This document shows, piece after piece, positions 11,252-24,415 of a stretch of DNA of 64,000 nucleotides (the stretch's first letter is position 1; each line of letters opens with the position of its first letter). Below the pieces are notes generated by a model. It did not search any database, was not told the DNA's origin, and saw only the letters and a list, made by a program, of their open reading frames with translations. The position numbers and the translations under genes are program-made. The stretch covers positions 4,712,042 to 4,776,041 of the forward strand of contig NC_087377.1 of NCBI RefSeq assembly GCF_963675165.1. Reading direction: 5' to 3'. This DNA comes from Halichondria panicea (Eukaryota > Porifera > Demospongiae > Suberitida > Halichondriidae).

Positions 11252-11520
11252 CACAGGGCCAGATAGGGTAGTGTACAAGTTGTGGACTATGATGTACACT
11301 AAAGTTTACATCATAACATACAATGTTGTACACTCTTAGTGTTTAGTCTTGTACACTATTGTAGATGAACTAAGTCATATAGACTAGTGTACAAACGCTG
11401 TAATCTTCAAGTATCAGTTATGTAAACTCCATTGTAGACTCACAAAAATGTGGAAACTCCCGTGTAAACTACATTGTAGATTCAGAACTTTTGTGTAAAC
11501 TCGCTTGTAAACTCATTGAT
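11252..11520. repeat. Left terminal repeat and subterminal repeat region of the CACTA element
   Basis: After the 26-bp terminal repeat come repeated GTACAC, TGTAGA and GTGTAAACT motifs in both orientations. These are the expected binding sites for the element's accessory DNA-binding protein by analogy with plant CACTA elements. Second copy at 51194-51462. Confidence 0.8.
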
Positions 11521-11816
11521 AAATTAATTTTTTTAATGACATCATCCAATACTTTTTCACAACCATGCATGTGCACAATAATTATGTTCACAATGTTCAT
11601 GTCACTGGACAGCTTGATCGCGAGCTTGAGCATTATCTGCAGTTGAATAATAAAGTTTGCATAATAAAAATTTGTAAGAGTGTTTGACTTACCATCTGGC
11701 GAGACGTTCTCTTTGTTGCGTGATGTACCTAGTTAAATAAATAGAATTACAACGTGATTTGTGCACTATACTCACTCTGAATAACATCGCTGTTGACAGC
11801 CCATTTAGGAGCATCA

Positions 11817-13014
11817 TCATCCCGGTGGTGTAGTATTGGAAGGTTCACCCAGCTTCCGTACTTTTTTAGCCACTAACCCTGGAGATGCAGGTTGCTTCTT
11901 GGCAATGCGTGAGTCTAGTGTGCTCATGAAAGTGGAAAGTCCTTTAAAACAATAAGCAGGGTGATGTGACGTATTGCCAACAAAAAAAACTTACTCTCAG
12001 AACGCCAGTCAAGTTTGTGTTCAATGATACCATTGGGGTTGTCTGGATCTTCACTCTCTTCCGTGACATAAGCCAGACTGAGCAATTTCCAATACTTATC
12101 CATCTCGTTCTTTGTTACCACAGATGACCGCCTTTGAAATTTCTATAATTAAATAGCAAATAAAATACTACTAGTTTATCATAAAAATTAATACTCACTC
12201 TTTCACGCCGAGAACGATACTTTCTGCGTTTGGACTGTTGCTCAACGAGCTCTTCTTTTCCCGATTGTTGTTCAAGGAATGTCCGCCTTAGGTTTTCATA
12301 ACATCTCCTTACTGCAACTGTGGAAACATTAAATACTAAAGACGGAAAGTATGCAATACCTACGTCTTATATCTTTGTCACTAAATTTGCATTCAGGTTG
12401 ATCTTGTATCTCTTGCACAATTGTTTCTTGAACACCTTTGTTGTGACTGGAAGAGAATCTATTGTTTACAAAGAAGAGTCTTTTAGGCATGGCAGTTAAA
12501 ATGTAAACGTACACTTCAGATGTATCAAACAGAACATCCAGTTGCTGCATATACTTTGCACTGAGGGAGGGGAGAAATACAAAACGTGTTAGCTGTGTAG
12601 TCAATGGGCATGCCTAGCTAGGAGTTTACGTACGGATAATGTGCGAGTGACCACACGTTTTCGTTTCCCATCAGAGCTGCTTGAGGGTGAGGAGTTCATG
12701 TGTTGAGAGAGAAGGATCTGTTCCTGTAAACTAGCCAGTTTGGTATCCATTACACTTTGACGTAATTCCATTGCTTGTTGTCCATCAAGTACTTTTTGAA
12801 GTTGAGCTTGCTGCTGTTGCATCATAGTCATAAGCTGATCAGCATGGGAAGGAGGGGCATCAGAGCGTGTATAAACTTGCTGATCAACGGTATGGAGGCG
12901 GTCTACTACGTCTGGGTCATCCAAATCACCAAAGCGAAAGTCTTCATTGTCAGACATTTCCTCTCTGTCATTCATAGCATCATCAACTAAGTCTTCCAAA
13001 GCCATTCTAGGCAT
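11817..13014 (-). CDS. Transposon accessory protein: coiled coil plus basic region
   Basis: Minus-strand gene; exons 13014-12630, 12560-12515, 12446-12364, 12317-12199, 12142-11995 and 11941-11817, with matching phases (1, 2, 1, 0, 1) and stop TGA at 11819-11817. The N-terminal exon is acidic, then Gln-rich coiled coil (MMQQQQAQLQ onward), then Ser-rich with KRKR. Exon 4 has the very basic run SKRRKYRSRRER; exon 5 ends in LDWRSE. No database family is recognised. By position and character it may be the TnpA-like DNA-binding partner of the transposase. Exon 2 and its phase are the weakest part. The frame may extend upstream of the ATG at 13014. Confidence 0.55.
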
Positions 13015-13352
13015 GTAAGCACTAGATCTAGATCTGTCACGAGGTACAGGTAGTTGTGTCCTTTGGCTTTGGGAAACAGTAGATTTGGATCTTGATGGAG
13101 TTGTGGTAGAATAAAAACAGTGTGGTTGGTAGGCTATCGCACCGCTATAAGCAGAGGTACGTATAATAGACTTCTATAACAATGGCTGAACCACGTGTTC
13201 AATGACTTATAGTTCACGTGCTGATCAGTTATTAGGCCACGCCCATCAATACATTTTGGGAAGAGGGCGAGGCTTGCTATACTGGTCTGAGATCCGACCA
13301 CATGATGTCACTCCGACCACATGGCTGAGGTATTACAACCACACACAAATAC
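13015..13352. promoter_or_regulatory. Divergent promoter region between accessory gene and transposase
   Basis: The accessory gene reads left and the transposase reads right from this 340-bp gap. The frame of the accessory gene stays open for about 130 bp upstream of its ATG, so part of the gap may be coding. No TATA box was assigned. Confidence 0.35.
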
Positions 13353-13806
13353 ATGTACAATACAATGGAAAAGCGATTCCACTGTGAACATTGCAATGAA
13401 AAAATAAGCAAGGCACTCTACTACCAGCACAAACAGCTGTATTATTCATCTGCTGCTAACAGTTGGACGTGTGATTTAACACCAGGACACGACATACACA
13501 GGGCTGAGCAAGAATTTAGCTTCTCGGACGATGAGATGGAGGAGACTTCATGTGAAGGAAATGAATCAACAGCTGACACCGGTATGAATATTTAGATAAA
13601 AAAACATGCCATTTTTAGATTAATCACTGTTTTACAGAAACTGTCTATGAACAAGATCAAGATGACAATATCATGAGTTCGAGTACAAGTGGTGAGGAGG
13701 ACACTGACGATGATTTTGAGGTGGATGCTGACGTGAGTATTTCCTGGTGTATATAAAACACTTAATTAATACCATGATTGTGCATACCCACCAAGAGCTT
13801 TGCATA

Positions 13807-14140
13807 CCGGCAAGAGTTTATGATAGAGAGAGAGTATCGAACGTAGGCATACTGTGTATCAGATGTATGCGGAGAGTAACGTGACTTCCTGTATCTGTCA
13901 CAAGCTTGGAATTTGCACACTGACCAATCCAAGCGTGGGTGATGTAATCTATCAACCCATCCAAGTGTAGGTGATGTAATCTACTTTCTTGATAGATGAC
14001 ATCACCCACACTTGGATTGGTCAGTGTGCAAATTCCAAGCTTGTGACAGATACAAGAAGTCACGTTACTCTCCGCATACATCTGATGTACAGTATGCCTA
14101 CGTTCGATACTCTCTCTGTATCATAAACTCTTGATACCGG
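13807..14140. mobile_element. Long-hairpin MITE in transposase intron 2 (second copy 53749-54082)
   Basis: Two arms of about 150 bp are almost exact reverse complements (for example CAAGCTTGGAATTTGCACAC against its complement), with outer CCGG and AAGAGTTTATGA. The centre is near 13960. It is a foldback-type non-autonomous element with no coding capacity. Confidence 0.85.
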
Positions 14141-15043
14141 TGTTTATCCCAGTATTTGTCAGTTCTGCCCTCGAAAAAAGCGCCCACAAAAATTTCCCCC
14201 ACTATACGGTATACATTTACATGTGGAGCTAGTTGTGTCTGTATATAATAATTCTTATTTGTTTAGGATGATGACACGCAGTTAACAGAACTTTGGTTTG
14301 ATAATGACACTGATGATGATGAAAATACTACTGTAAAAGGTTCTCAAGTAGAGTCAGCAGTCCTACGGATGGCAAGATTATACGCTGTATTCATTCTAAT
14401 GTGGCAGACACTGTTCAACACTGCAAAAAATTTTGGTTGAAACTACATTGCATAGTCGTTTTAACACTATTCTTAAACAGTTGAATCAACTTAATATTTA
14501 GTAAAATAAAAAGACAACGTTAAAATAATCAGTATTTTTTTTATGTGGTTTTAACTTAAAATATTGTAGAATCACACAATGTCTTTTATTTCTACAATAA
14601 TTTACATACAATCTATTATTGATATCTTAAATCAAACTAACAAACTCATTTTGATTAAATTATATTTGAAACTCTATCATGCAGCATGTTAGAATACAAT
14701 ATATAAATTTAGATTTAACAATAATAATATTTGTTCTAACACAGGCACACATATAATTATATACAATCAATATTTTTAACAATCCATTTATAATAGCATG
14801 AGTGATGTGAAATTATATACAGTCATGAACATTGTAAGGAAATGTACAAGTTTGCATAGAACCATAGATATTAGAGGACCTAGAAACTAAAATGAAATTG
14901 TGGGCGTGGCTATGCTAAGTCTAAGATTGCGCATGCTCAGTAGATCTAGAGCTGTGAAACCATGTGCTCCAAGAAAAGAGAAGACGATTACCCTTTCTAT
15001 ATGCTGGACATTTGCTGCTATAAATCTGACTGTGATGATACTT

Positions 15044-15260
15044 CTGTGAGAGGTGAGGGACAGACATGAAGTGTTCTCAACAGTATAATTATAAGACTTT
15101 AATAGGTATGACTGTGACTACACCAAGTGGATGATGATACTTTTAGTTCCGTGAGAGGTGAGGGACAGACATGAAATGTTCTCAACAGTATAATTACAAG
15201 GCTTTAATAGGTATGACTGTGACTACACCAAGTGGATGATGATACTTCTGTGAGAGATGA
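15044..15260. repeat. Tandem direct repeat of about 105 bp (second copy 54986-55202)
   Basis: GTGAGAGGTGAGGGACAGAC with the following 85 bp (ending GTGGATGATGATACTT) occurs twice in a row, with the start of a third unit after it. Confidence 0.8.
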
Positions 15261-17186
15261 GGGACAAACATAAAGTGTCTAGTTTTCTGGTGAACACTGT
15301 CACTGTCCTACAGAAATTCCTTAAACTGGCAAGCTTGACATGCGAGAACGAACGAAACAAACAGACGAATGGATAGAAGTGGCGTCATTGTTGGATATCC
15401 TCTCGGTGATTGATAATACACGGTAATAATTAATATCAATAACAATGATGTATTTACTATTATAGGTGGACTCTGTGTGGTCAAGAGTGATCGGTCTGCT
15501 ATACTTGTGAGTCCAGTATGTTACACCAAGAAGAACTATTCCTTGGGCTAATTAATTTAAAACTAATTTAACATTGTATACCATTGTCTCGGGCATTTTC
15601 GAATCAGTTTTTATTGTTGAATCTGATAGGGCGTCCTTTAAGCTTCAAAATGATACCAAGATCGACCTCCTAGCTACTTTCTTTCCGGAGATATGTTCGA
15701 GGGAACGCTACGAGGTATTGCAACGCCCTGCCCTCTTGAGTAAATGATGCTCAAACGTCATGATAATTGAAGTTCAATTATTGGCTTCCGGGCACTTCCG
15801 TATACTCATAAAGCTTAGTAAAAGATGTTCTGGAGAAGACAAGTTAGTTAGATGAAGGCTAGGCGTTCTAGGACTCTCTAGCTAGCTAGTATAGCTATGT
15901 AGCTGGATTGCTTGGCACCTAGGAAGGATCTTTGAAGAAATAAAGAGACAAAGACTCCTGTCGCTCAAATGGTAAGCTCTCATGTCTTGTTATAAGCTTG
16001 TACTTATTATCTGTGTAATGTATCAGTTTTATAAAAGATCCCTCACTTGTATGGAGCCTACAGAAAGTGTCTCTGTCCTTCATACAGCTTAAAGGAAGCC
16101 TAAGTGATCTATTATAGGTAGTCTTTCACTTAGTATTCGTCCGTATTCGTCCGTATCGATCTAAGGCTTGATCTAACTTATTAGTAGCCTTATAAGAAGC
16201 TTTCCTCCTTTAATTTAGTACTGGTATCACTGCCATTGTGCTTAGTAGTAACAGGCCTGATGGGATGGGTGATCACATCATGGAGGGCCCAGGAAACTGC
16301 GTGGAATTGTCGTATAACATTTATATTGATTGTTCCCCCAGGTGGTGGTAAGTGTCGGAGGCCTGAGAAACGCTAGTCTATTGGCTAGGATGTAAGTGAC
16401 ATTGATATTGTGTCTATCTTAACTTACTACTTATCTGTAGGTTGTTATGGAGTGTTTATGAGGACAAGTGGCACGGGATACGTACATCTAAAGAAACAAG
16501 AGTGGATCTACGCCAAGCTAGCTAGCTAGATAGCTGCTCTTTCTAATCTATTTCTGTTGCTAAATTATGTTTGTTAAGAAGTGGAGCTATAATATACCTG
16601 GCTCCTCTTGATGATTGTAAGTACTGGGCTGATGAAATAGTCCTGTAAAAGTTGTCATCTTTTATTTGTTAAAAATAATTAACAATAATAGGGAAATTCC
16701 CTGGGAATTTCCCCTCACGTAGACAGTTAATTTCATTGTAGAAAATAAACGTTCGGTGAGTTTCTTCAACGTCCGCGCTTGACCTGTTTAAAGCTTCATA
16801 GAGACCCAAATTTTTACAGGTAGGTAGAGGAAGGGTTGAAGTTAGCACCTGTGAAAAGAAAAATTTTTTGCCCATGTTTTTCATTTCTACTAAATTGGCC
16901 TATAGCTTAATTTAATTATTGCCGCGTTAAGGTCTGTTTTCATTGGCCCTGTCACATTTTTGTATTAACATGTTATTTATTGAATTGAATAATAATTGTT
17001 ATACCGATTCATTTGTAAATCGTTGTTTTAGGAATTTATTTAGCTATAATGAGTCTTATTTATTATGATAAGTATTTTCTTAATGGTTGTTTTAATGTAT
17101 GGCTTAAGTAGATTTGACAATAAAACACAATAGTTTTAACCTAGCAATAATAATGTTAAAACTACATTTATACATTAATACTTATA

Positions 17187-17393
17187 CAGTTGAGCCTCGG
17201 TTATCCGAATCCCGGTTATCCGAATCCTCGATTATCCGAATGCTAGAGCATAGTGCAATCTGAGCATGTGCAGTAGGAAATTGCCCACGTGGCTGGCAAA
17301 AAGAAGCCAGCTGGCATGTTTTGATTATCCGAATATTTCACTTATCCAAATGGGCCCGGGGACAAAGGTGTTCGGATAACCGAGGCTCAACTG
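17187..17393. mobile_element. pogo/Tigger-type MITE, unit 1 (second copy 57129-57335)
   Basis: Terminal inverted repeats CAGTTGAGCCTCGGTTATCC are flanked by TA on each side (17185-17186 and 17394-17395). The TIR and TA duplication are those of pogo-like Tc1/mariner elements. No transposase. Confidence 0.88.
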
Positions 17394-17409
17394 TAAGTAT
17401 TTTTAAATA

Positions 17410-17606
17410 CAGTTGAGCCTCGGTTATCCGAATCCCGGTTATCCGAATCCTCGATTATCCGAATGCTAGAGCATAGTGCAATCTGAGCATGCGCAGTAGG
17501 AAATTGCCCACGTGGCTGGCAAAAAGCCAGCTTTTGATTATCCGAATATTTCACTTACCCGAATGGGCCCGGGGACAAAGGTGTTCGGATAACCGAGGCT
17601 CAACTG
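17410..17606. mobile_element. pogo/Tigger-type MITE, unit 2 (second copy 57352-57548)
   Basis: The same TIRs and TA duplication as the neighbouring unit, 14 bp away and very similar. It differs by a few substitutions and two short deletions in the middle, so the two are independent or slightly old insertions rather than an assembly echo. Confidence 0.88.
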
Positions 17607-20600
17607 TAGTTGTTATAATTATTACATAAAAGTTGAATTGACGCTTTTTGTACTTCGTTAAAGCTACATTAATAAAATTAATGTCACCTCAGTTTCAATT
17701 GTTTTGACCATTAAAAAAATTGTTAAATTGATTAATTTTTTTTGTAGTGAAGGTGTCTAATTCAGGAATCAACATAATTTTCATTTTTTTTGCGAAGCTG
17801 CTTTCTCTACTTGTTGTTTCGAGTGCTTCTCTTAGAGAATTAGCACAGATAATCCCCAAAAACCTAGGGCAAGCAAAAACATTGATTGGACAAGAAAAGG
17901 ATTCATTTTCCAAGTACGTCTCTTGTCCTAAATGTCATACCACATATGCTTTAAATGTATGCACTGTCACTCTACCTAATAAGACGAAAGAATCGAAACG
18001 TTGCTCATATGTCAAGTATCCTCACCATCCCCACACTCGACAGAGAAATCCTTGCAATGAACAATTGATGAAAAAGATTCGAACATCAGCCGGAACTATT
18101 TCTTGGTACCCTCGTCAGACATACTGTTATCAAAGTGTTGTTGCTTCTTTAAAAACGTTCCTACTTCGACCACACTTTCATCATTCATGTGAATTGTGGA
18201 GAAATATTGAAACTGATCCAGGCACTCTTCGCGACATATGTGACGGGAAAGTTTGGAAAGATTTTTTGACCCCATCAGGTGTGCCATTTCTGTCTGTGCC
18301 TTACAATTATGCATTGACGATAAATATTGATTGGTTTCAACCCTTCAAGCATAGTCCCTATTCTGCTGGAGCAATTTATATCGCCATTCAAAATCTTCCA
18401 CGGCGTGTAAGATACTTAACTGAAAATGTTCTGCTTGTTGGCGTTATTCCCGGTCCTCATGAGCCAAAAGGAGATATTAATACCTATTTAAAACCTTTAG
18501 TTAATGAGTTAAAGGAACTGTGGACTGGAGTTGTCATGCCAACTGCTTCTGGTACACAAGTGTTGGTACGGGCCGCCCTAATTTGTGTATCCTGTGATAT
18601 ACCTGCAAGTAGGAAAGTGTCGGGATTTGTGGGGCACAACGCATACCGTGCCTGTTCGAGATGTTTAAAACCCTTCCCTACCGAAGTATTTGGACAGAAG
18701 GCTGATTTTACAGGCACTGACCGTAGTAATTGGACTAAACGCTCCACAATCTCACATCGTGATCAGGCACAAGCTCATAAAGAAGCAATAACAAAAGCAC
18801 AACAGAAGCTAATAGAAAGAGAGCATGGATGTAGATACTCCGTTCTACTTGAATTACCATACTTTGACGTTGTTAGGTTCTCAGTTATAGATCCGATGCA
18901 CAATTTGTTGTTAGGCACAGCAAAGCATGTTCTATCTGTCTGGACGTCACTTGGTATACTAGACAAGACACATTATTTGAGTATACAAGAGAAGGTTGAT
19001 AGATTTGTTACACCCCCTGAAATTGGCCTTATTCCTTCAAAGATTGCTTCGGGTTTTTCAAGTTTCACAGCCGATCAATGGCGAAATTGGACTCTTATCT
19101 ATTCACTGTGCTCTTTGAAAGGAGTAATTCCTCACAAAGACTATGACTGTTGGTTGCTGTTTGTTAAAGCTGTTAACATACTATGTCAACGCCAAATTAC
19201 TCTACGTAACTTAGAGAAGGGTGATTCTTTGTTGATGGATTTTTGTAAACTATTTGAACAACTTTATGGACAAAGAAACTACACGATCAACATGCACCTC
19301 CACGCTCATCTGATGGAGTGTGTTTTAGACTTAATTTGGCCTTGTTTATTCTTTTTGGCTATTCAGCTTTGAGCGTCTTAATGGGGTGCTAGGCTCATAC
19401 CACACAAACTGTAAGAACATATCACTTCAGCTCATGCGACGTTTTATGTCAGGCCAATACTATGGTGCCGAAAATTGGCCAATTGAGTTCAGGGAAGAAT
19501 TCTATCCACTACTAGTTCATCACACCTACGATAAAGGCTCCCTGCAAGCTTGTTCTTTGGAGCAAGCACTGGCTCAAACACAACATTCTCGATCGGTCAC
19601 CATTAAACCGTCATTCCCTATTATCGAAAATGCATGCACTGTAAAAACTGGAAAGTGACCGTCACCACCAAAAGGTAGTGAAATACCTGCCACAATAGTC
19701 ACCGCAAATCGACTGGTGACCTTCACCACTTTTTCAAATCACTACATTTAAGTAGTGACGATCACTACATTTAGGTAGTGAACATCACCAGAGCTAGTAA
19801 AAATCACTATACAAAAATTCTGAAAATGTGCACAGAAAATTATAACAAGCATTATGCTTAGCTACTAGCCTAACATAATTATAATAATAACAGTGTCTAA
19901 TGGCTTGAGTTGATCATCAGTTCTTGGCTGTCTTTACATCCCAACCTCCTCCCTCCTCCTGTATATGCATGAAGAAGAAAGTATGTTTATTTTATTGACG
20001 AATAATAGACAAATATAAAGTCATAATAATTAATTATGTAGGTTGGAAGTGTGTACAAATTAGATTATGTGCCGGGGGATATCGCATGATTAACAAAAAA
20101 ACTTTTGCATACCTACTGAGCTTCATTATACGTGCATACGTACCGGTAAACCACGTTTACGTTTTCGTTGGGTAATTACCTGCTATGTTACATAAGCCAA
20201 ATAAAGTAATCCATGATGTCACAAATACTGGAGTATGCGTGAAGCTGAGCCAATTATAGCTACAGAAAATAGCAGGCACAATTATGTTTACAAGAAGAAG
20301 GATCGGCCCGGACTAGTGATATACCTGAACAGCACACTGGAGAGCCAGGGAGACTATGCAAATTCTATATAGAGCAGTAATCTTAGGAATCAATTATTGT
20401 GAGCAGAACAATAACTTTTGGAAGAACTGCTGTACTGCAAGCCTTGTCAGAACAATTAATAGCTTGCTATAAATAATTCAAAATAAATGTTAACAATGGG
20501 TCTGCCTAAAACTCTGAAGAGGAACAGCTATATATACAACTTGCTATCATAATCATACTGAAAATTAAGGTCAATGTGCTATATACAGGTGGCAGATTCA

Positions 20601-20628
20601 ATTGCATACCATAATTATTAATTTTGCG

Positions 20629-20953
20629 TGATCAGAGGCCGCGGTTACTTATTTTCCTGGCAAAAGATGCTACAATTTGTAAGGCCAATGTTTAAATTCA
20701 GGTACAGTTTTCTTTCATCTGCACACATTCAAACTCAGCCATGGGACAGTCTCTTAACTAAAGCACTAGCGATCTGCTACCAAGCTAACTGGCACATATA
20801 GATACCGTGCAGTATCAATATGCAGTATCAATAAGCATGGCTCCCACTGCAAATATGTCTCAGTGAGGGTCAAAGTTCACTGAGGCTACCAATAAAGATG
20901 CAATTGAGATCCTACTATTCAACCTTTATAATTGTAAGAGCGGCCTCTGATCA
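20629..20953. mobile_element. MITE with TGATCAGAGGCCGC ends, inside the nested element (second copy 60571-60895)
   Basis: TGATCAGAGGCCGC at 20629-20642 is inverted at 20940-20953. Related copies are at about 900-1170, 22130-22520 and 36360-36560. Confidence 0.55.
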
Positions 20954-22129
20954 AGCATAATTTATATACATGCAGATTAGGGGGTGTTTAGTAACCAAAC
21001 AAATCTAGTAACAACAATTCTACAAATCTTTTGCTGACTTTATATAGGCTAAGTACAAAGATGTGATACGAAGAGAGGTTGAAGTAAGACAATTATTTTT
21101 TTGGAACAGTTACACTGTCTTGTGTGCAAAAGTAGGACTAACAGAACGAGTGTTGCAAGCGTGCGCTTGCTAATGCCTCTGCCAGACAGACAGACAGACA
21201 GACAGACACACACACACAGTCAGCTTTACCGTATCCCTCGTGCGGCTACGCCTCGAGGCATAACTAACATATTAATCACTGACAACAAATTGTGGCAATA
21301 CGGCAGCAGCACATACCTTGATTTATGCCTATACTTTAGGGTGTCCAGTAGTATAGTTGCTCCACACGTTGTTTTTTTACTTCATATCCTGCAAGTCAAT
21401 TACAACAGTTACTGAACGCAATAAAGTGTGTAACAACAATAACAGTATAAATAAACAGCAGGTGCTGATGCCTTGGTGGGTGTGTCAAAACTATTGTCCA
21501 CTATTTATGGCAGTAAACCTCCGAAGACGAGGGCGAAGTCTCGAGGCCAAGGATGATTTAATGTTACCATAAATTTTATAATTATAATTATACCCACTGA
21601 AATGAAAAATGCTTGCTGTATACCTAAGCTAACTCACCTTGCAAGGACTAGTAAACAGTCTTAAAAACTATTGAAAATGAACAAAAAGCTTGTGTGTATA
21701 TAGCTTGTATAGCCAGTGCTAAACTTCTAGCGCTACGCTCTAACTTGTCCATGTGTGTAACGAGCCTACCCATCTGTCCTGCCATTGCTAACTTATTTTT
21801 GGCTCTTTGTGTATATAGATCTAACAAAATCAGTGCGCCCTTAAGGCAACGGAGTTATGTTAGTGAAACTACACCCAGTTGCTATGATACAAACCCCAAG
21901 CGGGACATAAAGCTACTAGCTATTGCTATAAATACATCATGATGACATGATTGCTGCGACACTTAAAGAGAAAACACTACATGCAACGGCATTCCAAGTA
22001 TTAGAGCAAAATTACCCATAACTCGGGAACGATGCTATAGAGCTTTTACATTATACTTGCACTTCGTGCTCATTGGAACAGCTATGGCAATATACACACA
22101 GACAGACAGTCACATACACACACAAACAC

Positions 22130-22520
22130 AACTACTGTTATGTCGCTCATCTGTATATGTATATGCTTGATCAGAGGCTGTGCATGGCTACTAAATGTTA
22201 CAAAGGAGGCTACAATTCGAGAGAGCCCATTGTTCAAGAGAGGTGTTTATTAGCCCTAGCTAATAAGTAACTATATGTATGCCACAAGAAAGTCTTCTAA
22301 AAGCACTACTTAAACAAGCTGCTACCCTAGCTAGCTGCTACCGTAGATACCAATCAACCATGTGCAGAGACATAGCTACTATTTGAATGCGGCCTTCAAG
22401 CATATAACGGCAATTAAGCTGCAACCGTAGATACCAGTATTAATATGGCTGCCAAGTGCAGAGACATAGCCTCAAAGTTCACTGAGGCTACTATTTGAGA
22501 CCAGCTTCTATTGAAGACTA
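22130..22520. repeat. Dispersed repeat inside the nested element, inverted relative to 900-1170
   Basis: The sequence from TGATCAGAGGC through AATTCGAGAGAG and CATTGTTCAAGAG to CTAGCTAGCTGCTACC is the diverged reverse complement of intron sequence at 900-1170. This links the nested transposon to repeats in the host gene's introns. Second copy at 62072-62462. Confidence 0.5.
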
Positions 22521-24380
22521 CTTTATACGTATAAGCATCAGTAGTTCGAATTCTACAAATTTTGCTGCATTAAAAAAAGAACAAAAGAGGATGGATGATT
22601 TTAGGATGGACGATTATTGTGAGAGTACAGGAATGTAAGCCCTACAATGCTGAGAGGGTTAGCCTGGAGGTATTACAATGTGAAGTCCCTATTTTGCTTC
22701 TGAACTAGTATAATTAATTAACTCACTTGTGTTGTGCATGCTGAATGAAGCTTAGGGCAATGGGCTTTAATTGGTCTCCCCTTCGTTTAAGCCCTATTAA
22801 ATGAGAAGTGTTTACTTGCACTTTGCTTGTCCTTCATGAGAAATTCGGTTCTGCATAAAATATTAATTTAAACTGTGCAGCATGTTGAGGAACTTACCTA
22901 GTTACACAGTTTTGTCAAACAACTCTCAAAGCGTTCTCTAAAAGCTCCACTTGTCTGCTTCTACTCCAGCAAATAAATTATTGTTGATGTGCAGCTGCAG
23001 ATTTGCAGCTGCATAATTGCACGTGCCCTTATTTGGTCATAGGTCTATTCAACAAACAAGAGCGCGCAAGGATTATTCTGAGGATATGGATATGGAAGGA
23101 GCTAGCTAGCTAGCAAGCTATCTAGATCTTCCTATTACAGTTCAATTCAGTGACAAGGAAAGGCATTTGGCAGTCTTATATTGCTGCTACTAAAGGATAA
23201 GGAATAGTAGTGTGTGGATGAATAACAATTTCAGTGTTGAATCATGTAGCTTAGATATTGATGTCGTGTAACATCTTATAGTAAAAGCATTCCATGAACT
23301 GTTTTACTGAGGCAATTATGGTTAACAGTAAGCCGGGTTGCGTGTTGACTATGTCTTGGTGACTCAGTTTCTGTAAAATAGACCACTAAATCTAGATCTA
23401 CCTGGTACGGGTTAGCAGTAAGTCGTGTTGCGTGTTGATCGGCCAGGTACAGAAACCTCTTTTCAAAGATGTTACACAATTAATACATAGCTTCAACTAG
23501 TAATTGTATTTGTAAATTCGTGTGAATCAATTGTTAATTAGTAAAATCTTATTGTGTACTGGCCTTAATAATACGAATGCAGATATGCCATTGTAACTGT
23601 TCAAGCTAGCAGTAACGTTATACGTCTATGGATTGATAATCTCATGCTTCTCTTTCATTGCAGAATATGGAATGCTGCTCAGGCAAAAAAGCTTAGTGAG
23701 ATATCAGGGCACCTGCACCATGGGGCCTCTTTGCAGCCTTTATACTTAGCCAGCAAACTAGATCCATCAAGCATCTGCCTGAGTTTGTCACTCCCTTAGA
23801 TTTAACGGCATAATTATTATTGATACTGATTGCCTTAAAGTTACAACTAAAGCTTACGTCTGTACCTGTGGGGAGTGGTCGGGAATAGTGTATTATTTAT
23901 GTCCCAGTTTGTCATCATTGCCAGTTTGTCATCATTGTTAGGGGAGGAGCAATTGTAATAATAAATAATTATGTACTGCAAATTGTGTACTGCAATGTTA
24001 GGTAAACTTCATGTTGTTTCAACTTTACAGTCAGTGCATGGTGGATATTAAAAAGACACCATTACATGATCGTATAATTATAATTATAGTAAATAGCCGA
24101 CCAAACAGACGTCATGTACTGATAGAAACTTGTAGAATAATTATAGTCTGTTGTATTCTTCTGACTTGGTCTTCGACGGTAGCAGGATCAGGATAGACCG
24201 TAAAAATGATAACTTGTGACTTTCATGAAATATTAAAGTATCACATTGCATGCTGCATGCCTATATATGGAGCTTGTTACACACACATGAGGTATACAGG
24301 GAACAGTAATTAAGTTAAGTGAGAGGTACCATACTGTGATGAACGACTTAGGACAATCGAGTCACCGCGGCGGGTTGAAT

Positions 24381-24415
24381 CATAGATAGTAGAAAGAAAG
24401 ATTTCTACTATCTAT
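24381..24415. mobile_element. 35-bp palindrome with 8-bp direct repeat flanks
   Basis: ATAGATAGTAGAAA is inverted as TTTCTACTATCTAT around a 6-bp loop. GGTTGAAT occurs immediately on both sides (24373-24380 and 24416-24423), as after an 8-bp target duplication. It is too small for any coding function; it could be a minimal hAT-like derivative or a repair scar. Confidence 0.55.

Larger units (their letters stand above)
14436..17747 (+). other. Transposase intron 3, 3.3 kb, holding secondary insertions
   Basis: Donor GTTGAA after TTTTG at 14435, acceptor TTTGTAG before 17748. The peptide reads continuously across the junction (MWQTLFNTAKNF then V-K-V-S-N-S-G), which supports the splice. The intron holds a roughly 100-bp direct repeat (15044-15250), two pogo-like MITEs (17187-17606) and AT-rich sequence. 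I see no other gene in it. Confidence 0.7.
1..24058. repeat. Copy A of a 24-kb near-identical direct repeat (period 39,942 bp)
   Basis: This whole segment recurs at 39943-64000 at a constant offset of 39,942 bp. It covers exons, introns, minisatellite and transposon sequence, so selection on coding sequence cannot explain the identity. Every open frame I compared has the same length and position in both copies, so there is no net indel. The only difference I found is T at 23191 against C at 63133; the comparison was by eye and not exhaustive. The window begins 4 bp before a splice donor, which may be a contig start or an arbitrary cut. Confidence 0.97.

Noticed and set aside
11761-11780. Further downstream exons for the accessory gene beyond 11817
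   Set aside because: The spliced frame meets a TGA at 11819-11817. Extension needs a one-base deletion in a six-A run, for which there is no evidence.
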